Shown here in pieces: positions 12,620-23,518 of a stretch of DNA of 64,000 nt (position 1 is its first letter; each line of letters begins with the position of its first letter). A model generated the notes under the pieces. That model was given only the letters and a program-made list of their open reading frames with translations. It was not told the origin of the DNA and did not search any database. Source of the stretch: Lycium barbarum (Eukaryota > Streptophyta > Magnoliopsida > Solanales > Solanaceae); NCBI RefSeq assembly GCF_019175385.1, contig NC_083338.1, forward strand, positions 67,526,712 through 67,590,711, in the 5' to 3' direction. A program made the position numbers and the translations under genes.

Positions 12620-13267
12620 TATCACACCCCAACCTCGGTGAGGCGTGACTGGCACTCGGCACCCTACGAAAACCGAGCGAACCAACTTAGAACCCGAATC
12701 CTCTATGTCTCAAACGGAAAAATAGGGCCAAGAAGGCTAACTATGAATATAATGTAATGCATACATATATGTATAATGGGCCTGCGACAACAACAAGTCC
12801 ACTAACAAAACATAACTGAGCTGTACATAGGAATCTATCTACAAAGCCTCTAGGGACATGACTGAAGTACATAAGTTGGGACAGGGTCCCCGACATACCC
12901 TTAACACAAAATACATATACAACCCAGACTCGTTAATGATCCAGGAAGAAGTAGAGCCCACCAATGGAGACTGGTACCTGAAAGTAGCCTAATACGGAAG
13001 ATCCTTGTCCCGTCTGTCTACACCTGCGAGCATGAACGCAGCGTCCACAAGAAAGGATGTCAGTACGAATAATGTATCGAGTATGTAAGGCAGAAATGTA
13101 ATGTAATCAACATATGCTGCAAAGAAAGAGGATAAGAATCAACCTGACACTTTTGACTTACCGATAAGAATCTAGTACGCACGTCTCTTAATACTCTCAT
13201 ATCTTTAACTACATCTATTTACAATACTGTGTCGCTAACTTACTTACTGTCCTGTGCTAACTGCTTA

Positions 13268-13538
13268 ACTGATCAGTGGTTACTGCCCGACCGGTTGTAG
13301 CATGGTGGTAATAACTGCCCGTCCGATTATCCCCCGACGGTAGAGTGCAACTGCCTGACTAATCAGTGGTAACTGTCGAACCGGCTGTAGCTTGGTGGTA
13401 ATAACTGCCGAACCGGCTGTAGCTTGGTGGTAATAACTGCCCAACCAGCCGTAGCATGATGGTAAATACATATCTGCCCAACCCGCCGTAGCCCCATGGT
13501 AACGTCTACCCGACTGGTTGTAGACCAGTGGTAATTAT
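13268..13538 (-). repeat. Minisatellite of about 33 bp in solo LTR E
   Basis: About seven or eight imperfect units built on AACCGGCTGTAGCTTGGTGG, separated by TAATAACTGCC-like linkers. Two adjacent units near 13375-13437 are almost identical; the outer ones are more worn. There is no sign of function. Spacing and decay exclude a CRISPR array. Confidence 0.75.
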
Positions 13539-14666
13539 AATAAACATCATAACCAAGCTTCTACAAGAAATCTCTATGCACTTCCCGTGGTCATCACTTA
13601 ACCTGTAGGGTCTACATAATCACATAAGACTTATAAGCACAGCTCAGGCCATTAGTACTTCTTCTCGCTTGACTAGACTATAACCAAATCCTAAGATACC
13701 ACATAAACCTCTCTTCGAACATTAAATACCTCATTAGGGATCCTTTACTAGCACTCTATTCATGTCCGATAAAACATTCCTTAAGAACATGTTCCTACAC
13801 TCCTTGGATTATTATTATGGAACCATCATCATGAACACATCTCACCTTGAAGGAACAAAGTCATAAGATGACATCAACATCAATGAATAACATCAATAGC
13901 CATGCAACCAGTTCAAGGATATCACAAGAACATCGGGAACTGTAAGCTTTGGTACTTTTAGAAACCGGGTTACTGAAGATATCATGTATAGGTTCACAAC
14001 AAAGGAATCATGCCTTAAGAAAGAAGGGCTTAGCCTTAACATACCTGGAAGCCTAATTTTCGACTTTCCAACCTACCTCCTGTCTTGCAATCTAGTTACG
14101 ATTGTTCGTAGTCTCGTAATCTACATATAAGACCATTCATACTATTATTAGGCTCACCATTATACACTTTTCTTAAGCCTTCAATTAAAATCTATTTAAA
14201 ATCTACCGAAATTCGGGCAACATCTCCCCTATTTATATGCCTAGCCCGAAATCACAATCCAGCAACCAACAACAACAACAACAATACAAACATCAACAAC
14301 AATATAATCAATACCAATATATTCCATAAGCATCTCACACGATGTTTTCCAAATTTCTCAACCCATAAATTTGTTATCTGATTATTTAATAACGTTTCCT
14401 CCGTAAATAAGCTTAAATCAATATTTATAAGGGAAGGTTCATACCTTTTACCCACTAGAACTGCAATATCTTCAATTACCACCTTGAATCCAAGCCAAAT
14501 TCCACCGCAACACGATATTATAATTACAACTATACGCTATCCGGACCTAAATCCGAAAATTTCACTTAATTCGCGGTAAAATGTTATGGGTGAAGGTTGG
14601 GAGAACTCTCCAAAGGTTTTGGGAAGTGTTTGGGGTGTGTTGGAAGGAAAATGAGGGGTTAAGCCC

Positions 14667-14815
14667 CTTTATATAGTGCTCTTAGAGTCTGGTCTCACCG
14701 ACTCAAAATTTACCCTACGCGATCGTGCCACCTTGAGGCACGTTCGCGTAGAGTCGGTCTCCACCGCCTTAAGATATTTCAGCTCGTTCGCGCCACTATT
14801 AGGCGCGTTTGAGCA
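14667..14815 (-). promoter_or_regulatory. Likely U3 promoter of LTR E: palindrome cluster and TATA box
   Basis: The minus strand has TATATAAAG at 14675-14667. Immediately upstream (14815-14700) lies a GC-rich block of short inverted repeats such as CGCG, CACGTTCGCG and GGCGCG. The same order of block then TATA is seen in LTRs of G and I. Transcription would start some 30 bases beyond the TATA box, near 14640. Confidence 0.6.
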
Positions 14816-15184
14816 GAGCAATTTCCTGGCCTTCCAGCCAGACTTGTAACGTCCATATCTCCTTATTCCGATGCCATATCGATGAGCGATTTGTTACTTT
14901 GGAAACTAGACTTCCTGAACTTCACCTTAGACTTTTTCTTTGCCTCAAAACTTCTCATATACTAAAATATATTCTTCCTCCAAGTTGAGCCAAAATTGCC
15001 CTTCATAATTTTTCCAAAGTCCCAACAAACTTAATTTCCTTAAATTGCTTGTCCTCCAATCCTTCAATAGCTTATTATATGAACTCAAACCCTCGTAACC
15101 ATAAGATGAACACTTATAATCTCTCATACTTCCTGAAAGGTAGCTTGAATCTCAACATATGAAACTACAGGGTGTAATATCAAC

Positions 15185-16410
15185 CAGAGTTTATTTCCAC
15201 ACCTGTACTACAGGATATCATAGTTCCCATCTTTAGTCTTCTTAAGGGGTTGACCCAGGCGGTGCCAGACCCACGAGGCACAGCCTGCCATAGCTATGGC
15301 ACCCCGTATTGATGAGATTCCACCGCCTGCTTGTGCTTCTACTTCTGTTGCTGGCCCAACTATGACTCATGAGAAGAAGGATCTGTTTGTGAGGTTTACC
15401 AAGATGAAGCCGTAGGAACTTTATGGTACCTCTGGAGAGGATGCTTATGAATTCATCATTCATAATTATAAGAAGCTTCACAAGTTGAGTGTGATAGAGT
15501 CGCATGGAGTAGATTATGGTTCAACCAAGTGTTTCTGGAGAAGTACGTTCCCCGAACTTTTAGAGTTAGGCAGAGAGATGAGTTCAACATTCTAGAGGTA
15601 GAGAGGGATGTCAGTCTTAGAGTATGAGTCAAGATTTCATTCCTTGGCTCGTTATGCAGTTCAGTTACTCCCCACCAAGGCTAAAAGAGTGAGGATGTTC
15701 GTTGAGGGGTTAGTGCTTCCATTGAAACTAGCGACCTTACAACTAGTGGCTTCTGGGTCTTCGTTGTATTCTGTGGTTAATCATGATGCCAAGGTATAGT
15801 CTGTGAGAATTCAGGCTCATGGTGGGAGTGATGACAAGAGGAGTCGCCGGTTCGACAATTTTAGTGGCTCGTCTTCTAGGGGTGGGGGCCATTTGGGCAA
15901 GATTCATCAGCATCATTCTGGCCGCCGCATTTAGTCAGCTGTACAAATTTCAGTTAGTGGCCCTTCTGGGCAAAGTGGATTTAGTTCTGGACAGACTTGT
16001 TGAGGTTCTTAGCCTCGACCCTCAGACCGTGGAGGATATTCTGGTTTTTCTGTTTCTATGACACAACCCTGGTGGCTCAGAGGTTGCTTTGAGTGTGGTG
16101 ACTCAAGACATATCGCGAGAGAGTGTCCTAGACCCAAACAGAGTGGAGCTCAGCAAAGCTCTTAATTTCAGACTCCCAGGGCTCCAGCACCATCAGTTAC
16201 TCGAGGTGGATCTTCAGGTAGAGGTGGTTCGGAGCCTAGGAGGGGTGGTTATCAGTCTGGGAGAGGTGTTCATCAGCTCGGCAGGGCACACAGTCTGAGA
16301 GCGGACGAGTTCATTATTATGCTTTCCCTGACAGATCAATGGCAGAAGCTTCGGATACAATTATCATAGGTACTATTTCGGTTTGTCATCGCGTAGCTTC
16401 AGTATTATTT
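15185..16410 (+). pseudogene. Element C gag, C-terminal part, and start of protease
   Basis: The reading picks up after E. Capsid-like stretches include DEIPPPACASTSVAGP near 15310, FTKMKP near 15405, SRFHSLARYAVQLLP near 15632 and the FVEGL stretch near 15700. A CCHC knuckle, CFECGDSRHIAREC, is intact at 16085-16126. After it comes a Gln/Arg/Gly-rich tail and the start of protease, cut at 16410 by element D. Frame changes and stops occur at several places, including a TAG near 15415. Confidence 0.82.
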
Positions 16411-17315
16411 TGTCACGACCTAACCCACCATGACATGCACCCACACTAACTCCTAGTGGGCGAACCAACACGTAAGTCATCTATTCATTCAAGTCCATTT
16501 TTACATTAACCAGTTTAATATAGCTTATTACCCATTCAAGCACAAGATAATCAAAATCTAGTCATGCCATAAAATAATGAAGTAAATGCGAAGTCCTAAC
16601 TATTACAAACCCCAAAATTCAAAAGTCATCATACAAGGACTCTAATCTAGAACATGTCTAAGGAATGTAATCTGTCTAAACAAATAACAAATAATGTTCG
16701 AAATAGAAATAGAAATCATAAAAGAAGATCTTCGGGTCGCCTATCATGGATAGAAGCTCACCCTAAATCTGTCAGGAAATGGCCTCTACGCTAGATATGA
16801 GGTCGGGTAGCAGTCTCTAGATCACAATCTGCACTCAAAAGAATGCAGCAAGGTAGTATCAGTACAAACACTATGTACCGGTAGATATCATAGGCCGACC
16901 AAGATTAGTATCATGCATACATCATAAAACCAATAAAATAGACAAGCCAGTCAATAATACATAATCAATAACCCAACAACAAGTCGACCAAGGATATAAC
17001 AATCAAGTCACCCAATGATATCAAGAATCAAATCAACGGAAGCCAACAATGGAACTAGTCTACCAACAATAACCATATACACATTGTACACACATGCTAA
17101 CTGATGTCATTGCTCAGTAGTCATAACCTGCAGGGGACCCATGGTGTCCATGTACCACTCGTTCTGGATACTCATCGGACTTGAGCCATAAATGCTCCAC
17201 CCCGAAAGGAACCTCAAACGCGGATCCACATAAGGTACCACTAATTTTCGAAATAAACCTCGAACCACGAGCTCATAATCTAGGTCACATCCTCACCCCC
17301 AATCAAATGTTCCTT

Positions 17316-17317
<2 letters not shown>

Positions 17318-17399
<82 letters not shown>
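17318..17399. repeat. (TA)n microsatellite in the D LTR
   Basis: About 80 bases of near-pure AT repeat. The open frames 17181-17405 and 17280-17462 that run through it code only Tyr-Ile repeats and are not genes. Confidence 0.95.
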
Positions 17400-17402
<3 letters not shown>

Positions 17403-18324
17403 TAGTATTTCCTGTCCTCTTATTTTCAATAATCGAATCATCATTTTGTATCCTAATTTCACCGAGAAAATCTTATTAACTTCTCACCACAACAACATCA
17501 AATTGTAGGTTCCAACACAATGAATAGTGGCACGAAGCCTACACAGTCACTCAATCAATTGCGTATAGGAGTTCAACCACACACACATCATGTTTGAAGA
17601 CGATACATGCTTTCTCCTATCGATTTCACAACATATACAATCAACTAATTAATGTCTAACTCAAGTAGACCATAACCTACCTCAACCGTAGAGTTGGAAC
17701 AATGCGAATCACTCCGTTATAGCCTTCCCCTTCTGTAAAGCCTCGGAATGCTCAATGTCTAGCAATTAGAATGCTCAATAAGTCATAACTACTCTAGTCA
17801 CAAAATCAATTCAAGAATACCCTTCCCTTTAGCCCCATTCTAATGGGTGAATGATTTCTAGGTGTAAAATAACCTAACAATTGCCTTAGCAACCACCAAT
17901 CATCAATTTATAAATCTATTTAATCAAAACATCTATTACAAGCAGTTTCCATGGTCAAGCTACCATTTTTATGAAACTCTAAGTCTCAATTCACTTAGTT
18001 CATGTCTCTAATGGTTCAATTCTTGGCTAGAAAGTGATAACCCAAACTATTAGATGATAAATACACAATAACAATCATAACCCATCCATTATTGAAAGTC
18101 TATTACGTTTTAGGGTTGCTATTACCAATTTACCATTGTAGACCCATAAAAGGGATGATAATCATGGAGATGAAAGCGTAATGATGGAAGGAATGGTTGA
18201 GACTTACCTCTAAAGGATATTCTTGCCCTAGCTTGGAATTTTGTCCTAGGTGCTTGTTGGGAACTGTTTTGAAGTTTTACAAATAAAGAATTTGGAACTG
18301 TGTTTAAAACCCGAGTAATGTTTT

Positions 18325-18500
18325 CCATCGACCGCTACAGCGGTCATTATACCGCTGCGGCAGTCTGGCTATAGCGGGCAAGTGCCCGTCGTAGCGGACC
18401 ATAGCAAACCTGTCCCTCCGTTGTGGCGAGCCTGGACCCGTTGCAGCGGTTCTGCTACAGCGGTCCAGTCACAGCGGTACAATCCCCGCCACAGCGGTAC
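18325..18500 (-). promoter_or_regulatory. CAGCGGT palindrome cluster in the D LTR
   Basis: Repeated ACAGCGGT, TACCGCTG and TAGCGG units in both orientations, about ten in 175 bases. The truncated 5' LTR keeps the block at 22965-23180. It is the D-family counterpart of the palindrome blocks next to the TATA boxes of E, G and I, though no clear TATA follows it here. Confidence 0.55.
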
Positions 18501-18934
18501 TACTAAGGCAGTAAGCTTGTAATTTTCACGATTTTTCAGCTCTACCACCTAACATTTCATCTGAGGCCTCACAAACATAATGAAACATGCACATTGATAT
18601 AAAAACACAATACGGACTCATCTGTGGCCTCGAAATTCTCAATGGATTTCTAATTTCCTACGTCACCCCCCCCCCCCCCCCCCCTTGGACTCAACACAAT
18701 CAAACAATAATCACGACAAGTCAAGTTTTCAGCTCTTAGACTTATACAATAGAGTTTTTATTAGCTCGTTTTACCCTTGGAAAGGTTCTATTTGGTAGAG
18801 TGATCCTATATTTTTCCATAACGACCTGGATGGTCGTTACACCAGATACCAATTAAAACATCGTTCATCCCCGACCAGACAAGGATGAGATATCTACGGG
18901 AAAGTACTTATCTCGGTGAAAAGCTGAGGATACT

Positions 18935-20410
18935 TACGTATCTCTAATTCAGTTTCCCAAGTAGCTTCCTCCACCGGGCGATTCTTCCACTAAACTTTCA
19001 CGGAGGCTATTTCTTTGGACCTCAACTTACGAACATCTCTATCTAAGGTAGCAACTGGCTCTTCCTCATATGTCATGTTCTCACCTAGAAAAATCGAATC
19101 CCAACCGATTATGTACGAACCATCACCGTGGTACCTCTTCAACATCAATACGTGAAATATTGGATGGATGCCAGATAGACCCGGAGGTAAAGCCAACTCA
19201 TAAGCTACCTCCCCCACACGCTTGAGAATCTCAAAAGGCCTAATGTACCTCGGGCTAAGCTTGCCCTTCTTCCCAAACCTCATCACACCCTTCATGGGTG
19301 AGACTTTTAACAACACTAGCTCTCCCTCTCCAAACTCAAGATCTCGGACTTTACTGTCCTCATATTCCTTTTGCCTACTCTGTGTTTCCAGAAGCTTAGT
19401 TTGAATGACATTCACCTTCTCTAAGGACTCTCTCATAAGGTCCGTACTCCAAGGTCTCACCTCAAACGCATCAAACCACCCAATAGGAGACCAACATCTC
19501 CTCCCATATAACGCCTCAAACGGAGCCATGTCAATGATCGAGTGGTGGCTATTATTATATGCAAACTCGGCCAATGGCAATAACTGATCCCAATGACCAC
19601 CAAAGTCTATCGCGCAAGCCCGCAGCATATCTTCAAGAACTTGAATAGTCCGCTCGGACTGCCCGTCAGTTTGAGGGTGGAAAGTTATACTAAGGTCCAA
19701 CCTACTACCCAATTCCTCATGCAAATGCTCCCAAAATATAGATGTGAACATTATGCCCTTGTCGGACACAGTGGAGATAGAAACCCCATGTAGGCTAACC
19801 ACCTCACGAATGTAGATCTTAGCTAATTTCTCCGCGTCATAAGTTATCCGCACTAAAATAAAGTGGGCAGACTTAGTCAACCTGTCAACAATAACCCAGA
19901 TATAATCAAACTTCCCCAACATCTTTGAAAGACTAACCATGAAATCCATTGCTATTCTTTTCCACTTCCACTCAGGAATGGGCATCCTCCGAATTGTACC
20001 CCTAGGTTTCTGATGTTCATACTTCACCTGCTGGCAATTCAAACACTGAGCTACAAACTGCACTATATCACGCTTCACCCTAGTCCACTAGTAGTGTTGT
20101 CTCAAATCGTGGTACATCTTAGTAGCGCCAGGATGAATGGAATACCTCAAACTGTGAGCCTCTGTCAGAATGGTCTTAATCAAATCACCCACACGTGACA
20201 AGCAAACTAGCCCCTTAATCCGTTACACCCCCTCTTTGTCAATCACGGCCTCCTTGGCCTCACCAAGTAATACCTTGTCACGAATTTTACACAACTTAGT
20301 ATCCTCAAACTCTTTAGCCTTAATATGCTCCAGAAATGATGACCGAGCCTTAACACAAGCTAACACCCTGCCTGTGTTAGAAATATCCAGCCTCAAAAAA
20401 TTGTTAGCCA
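18935..20410 (-). pseudogene. Element D integrase and chromodomain (362-codon open stretch)
   Basis: A stretch open from 20078 to 18990 holds most of integrase: CLNCQQV of the zinc finger, core motifs [12 protein letters not shown] and the Asp of TVSDKG, the catalytic Glu in GQSERTIQVLED, and the C-terminal [20 protein letters not shown]. The chromodomain begins PVATLDRDVRKLRSKE; a TAG at about 18992 replaces the Trp after SVKV, and EEATWETE follows in frame. The first half of the zinc finger lies before 20080 and is broken by a stop at about 20087. All three catalytic acids remain, but the protein could not be made whole. Confidence 0.88.
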
Positions 20411-20414
20411 GAGT

Positions 20415-21690
20415 CTAAACCTCCCTAGCTAACGGACGCTCCGAAGAGATCAAACGAGGCAAACTTCCCATACTAGCTAACTTCCTGCTCAATACGTCAG
20501 CCATCACATTTGCCTTACTGTGATGATACAAAATGGTGATGTCATAATCTTTCAGCAGTTCCATCCACCTCCGCTGCCTAGAGTTTAGATCCCTTTGAGT
20601 GAACACATGTTGCAAGTTGTGATGGTCAGTTTACACCTCACAATGGACACCATACAAGTAGTGCCTCCAAATTTTCAACGCGAACACAACTGCTGCCAAT
20701 TCTAAGTCATGAGTAGGATAGTTATTCTCATGCACTTTTAACTGCTGAGAAGCATAAGCAATCACCTTCTTTTCCTACATCCAAATAGCACCCAAACCAG
20801 AATGTGAAACATCACAATAAACAACAAAATCCTTGCCCTACACGGGCAATACTAGAATAGGCGCTGTAGTCAACAATGTCTTGAGCTTTTGAAAGCTCTC
20901 TACACACTCGTTGGACCATTGAAATGGTACCTCTTTCTGGTTCAGACGTGTCAAATGAGAAGGAATAGAGGCGAACCCTTTCACAAACCGATGATATAAG
21001 CTAGCCAGGCCCACGAAACTACGAGTTTCAATCACAGATGTGGGCCTAGCCCACTCCTTAACTGCCTGAATTTTTTGCGGATCCACCATAATACCCTCTC
21101 TCGAAATTACATGCCCCAAAAAGGTTAAAGAAGACAACCAAAATTTACATTTGGAGAACTTAGCATACAACCTCTTCTTTCGCAATACCCTAAGAGCAAT
21201 CCTCAAATGTTTCTTATGCTCTTCCTTACTTTTAGAGTACACCAAGATATCATCAATGAATACTATTATGAAAGAGTCTAAAAAGGGCTTAAAACACTAT
21301 TCATCAAATCCATGAACACAGCTGGGGCATTAAAAATCCCGAAAGACATAACCAAGAACTCCTAGTGTGCATACCTGGTCCGGAAAGCTGTCTTAGGAAC
21401 ATCCTCTGCCTGAATCTTCGACTAGTGATACCCTGACCTTAAGTCAATTTTAGAGAACACAGACGCTTCTGCAACTGATAAATAAGTCATCAATACGGGG
21501 GATGGGCTACTTGTTTTGGATTGTCACCTTATTCAGCTAACGGTAATCAATACACACACGCATAGACCCATCCTTCTGTTTAAAAAACAACACAGGAGCA
21601 CCCTACGGAGAGACACTCGGGCAAATAAACCCCTTACTCAGAAGATCTTGCAGCTGCTCTTTCAATTCCCTTAATTCTGCTTTGCATGAC
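20415..21690 (-). pseudogene. Element D RT and RNase H, broken
   Basis: RT begins abruptly at about 21690 with AELRELKEQLQDLL, joined directly to gag. The palm lies in several frames. The FIDD box is near 21262-21250, followed by VYSKSKEEH and the thumb ([14 protein letters not shown]). RNase H has the DAS position altered near 20805, then YPTHDLE near 20715 and YDITILYHHSKANVMADVLSRK (20615-20415). Several stops (for example near 20630 and 20775) and a frameshift near 21300 break it. Confidence 0.85.
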
Positions 21691-22530
21691 TCTCCTATCT
21701 AATCCCTTCAACCACATGGACGTGCTTCACTACCTCCTGGAATGAAGCCCCAGTGGCTACAAGCTGAAGAGCTGATAGCTGAAGTCCAGTGTTCAATCCC
21801 TTCGCGAAATGCCTGATCCTCTCATCCTCAGTAGGTAGCAACTGAAAAGCATAGCAGGATGAGGAATGGAAACGAGAATCGTAAACCGCAACCTACGAGT
21901 TCCCCTGATCAATATTAGCAAGATCATCTTTCCTTCTGTCCCTCAGAGTACGCGGGACATACTTATCTAGGAACACTGAATAGAACTGAACCCAAGTCAA
22001 CAGAGGTAACCCAGCCACTCCACATATGCCCTCCACCATAACTTGGCATCACCCAAGAACGGGAAAGTCACAAACTCAACCTCATACTTATCCACAACCC
22101 CCATCATGTGGAGCCTCTCATGACAATCTACGATGAACTCATACATATCCTCTAACTCAGTACCATAGAAAACCGGAGGATTCATTTTAGTGAACCTCCA
22201 AAACAAATCATGCTCCTCACCAATCATTACCAGCCCTGCAACAGGCCTCAGAAAAGCCTCAAAACTTGGAACTTCATCAAAACGAGGTGGCACTGCTGCG
22301 GCATGCTGAACCCCTGGAGCTTGAACTTTATCCGGACCTGGGGCTGATATCCTTGCACCTCTACCTGTTGGAAAGGCCAATATAGCCCCGGTCTGTGCTA
22401 ACCCGTATAACTAATTCAGCACCTGCGTTATGAGATTCGGTATGCCTGGACCAGATGCAGCCCCTGGCGAAACTGGCACTGGGCTAGTGTGGCTGCATCT
22501 CCTGCTGCCTCATTAGGAGCCACTAGAGAC
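21690..22530 (-). pseudogene. Element D gag, truncated at both ends
   Basis: The open stretch 22380-21997 gives the capsid start (FTKMNPPVFYGTELEDMYEF, LGDAKLWWRAYVEW). The reading continues to about 21700 with FLDKYVPRTLRDRRKD, then RIRHFAKGL and VKHVHVVEGI. There it stops: the basic tail and the CCHC knuckle are missing, and RT follows within a few bases. At the other side the start of gag is worn (stop near 22425) and runs into LTR sequence at about 22532. Confidence 0.82.
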
Positions 22531-22531
22531 A

Positions 22532-23513
22532 CGGGATCAATTCAAAAATACCCTTCCCTTTAGCCCCATTCAAATGGGTGAATGATTTCCAGGTGTAAAA
22601 CAACCTAACAATTGCCTTAGCAACCACCAATCATCAATTTATAAAGCTATTTAATCAAAACATCTATTACAAGCAGTTTCCATGGTCAAGCAATCATTTT
22701 TATGAAACCCTAAGTCTCAATTCACTTAGTTCATGTCTCTAATGGTTCAATTCTTGGCTAGAAAGTGATAACCCAAACTATTAGATGATAAATGCACAAT
22801 AACAATCATAACCCATCAATTATTGAAGGTTTATTAAGTTTTAGGGTTGCTATTACCAATTTACCATTATAGACCCATAACAGGGATAATAATCATGGGC
22901 ATGAAAGCGTAATGATGGAAGAAGTGATTGAGACTTACCTCTTAAGGATATTTCGTCGATCCCTACAGTGGTCATTATGCCGCTGCGGCGGTCTCGCTAT
23001 AGCAGGCAAGTGCCCACCGTAGCAGACCATAACTAACCTATCCCTCCGTTGTGGTGAGCCTGGACCCGCTACAACGGTCCAGTGCCCGCCATAGCAGACA
23101 CCCCGATTCCCAAATTATCGAGACGGCGCAATGCTGGCAGCTACAGCGGTCCAGTCATAGCGGTACACCCCCCACCACAGCAGTACTACTGAGGCAGTAA
23201 GTTCGTAATTTTCACGATTTTCAGCTCTACCACCTAACATTTCATCCGAGGCCTCACAAATACAACGAAACATGCACATTGATACAAAGACACAATACGG
23301 ACTCACCCGTGGCCTCGAAATTCCCGACGGAGTTCTAATTTCATACGTCACCCCACCCATGGACTCAACACAATAAAAAATAATCACAACAAGTCAAGTT
23401 TTCATCTTTTAGACTTATACAATTGAGTTTCTATTAGCTTGTTCTACCTTTGAGAAGGTTCTATTTGGTAGGGTGATCCTATATTTTTCATAACGACCGG
23501 GAGGGTCGTTACA
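22532..23513 (-). repeat. Truncated 5' LTR of element D
   Basis: It matches 17811-18841 of the 3' LTR, that is, only the U3 side. It lacks about 110 bases around 22950 that include the region before the palindrome block, and the C run of the other copy is only a few bases here. The LTR's downstream half, the primer-binding site and the leader are deleted at the junction with gag. Confidence 0.9.
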
Positions 23514-23518
23514 TATTT

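Larger units (their letters stand above)
12620..15179 (-). mobile_element. Solo LTR E inserted in the gag of element C
   Basis: On the minus strand it starts TATTACACCC (15179) and ends GGGGTGTGATA (12620), decayed forms of the usual TGTTACACCC and GGTGTGACA ends. The flanks read tcagc (12615-12619) and tcaac (15180-15184), a 5-base duplication with one change. C's gag is on both sides. No primer-binding site, polypurine tract or coding region lies within, so it is a single 2.56-kb LTR, the usual product of recombination between an element's two LTRs. It has a TATA box, a palindrome cluster, a minisatellite and the two-hairpin module (13043-13080). Confidence 0.82.
16411..18841 (-). repeat. 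3' LTR of element D
   Basis: 2.43 kb, starting TGTAACGACC on the minus strand at 18841. It carries a (TA)n tract (17318-17399), a run of about 19 C (18666-18684), and a cluster of CTACAGCGGT-type palindromes (18325-18500). A reduced form of the LTR module (AGTAC/GTACT) lies at about 16858-16886. Confidence 0.9.
16411..23513 (-). mobile_element. Element D, deleted Ty3/gypsy copy inside the protease of C
   Basis: Both ends are LTR termini (TGTCACGACC at 16411; CGTTACA at 23513 on the plus strand) and the flanks are a perfect duplication tattt (16406-16410, 23514-23518). Inside, on the minus strand: a truncated 5' LTR (23513 to about 22532), gag, RT, RNase H, integrase, chromodomain and a full 3' LTR. 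Missing are the R/U5 end of the 5' LTR, the primer-binding site and leader, the gag C-terminus with its knuckle, protease and the start of RT. The polypurine tract cannot be recognised. Confidence 0.92.

Noticed and set aside
13268..13538. CRISPR-like spaced repeats
   Set aside because: Plant LTR context, imperfect units and no unique spacers of even length; it is a minisatellite.
12620..15179. DNA transposon with terminal inverted repeats (tatcacaccc ... gggtgtaata)
   Set aside because: The short inverted ends are those of any LTR with TGTTACACCC/GGGTGTGACA termini. A TATA box, the LTR module and a 5-base duplication fit a solo LTR better.
17181..17462. Open frames through the (TA)n tract on both strands
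   Set aside because: They code Tyr-Ile repeats from the microsatellite only.
18990..20078. Stand-alone integrase gene of 362 codons (possible domesticated gene)
   Set aside because: It lies in place within element D, has no start context of its own, and the chromodomain is cut by a stop. Nothing suggests selection or host use.
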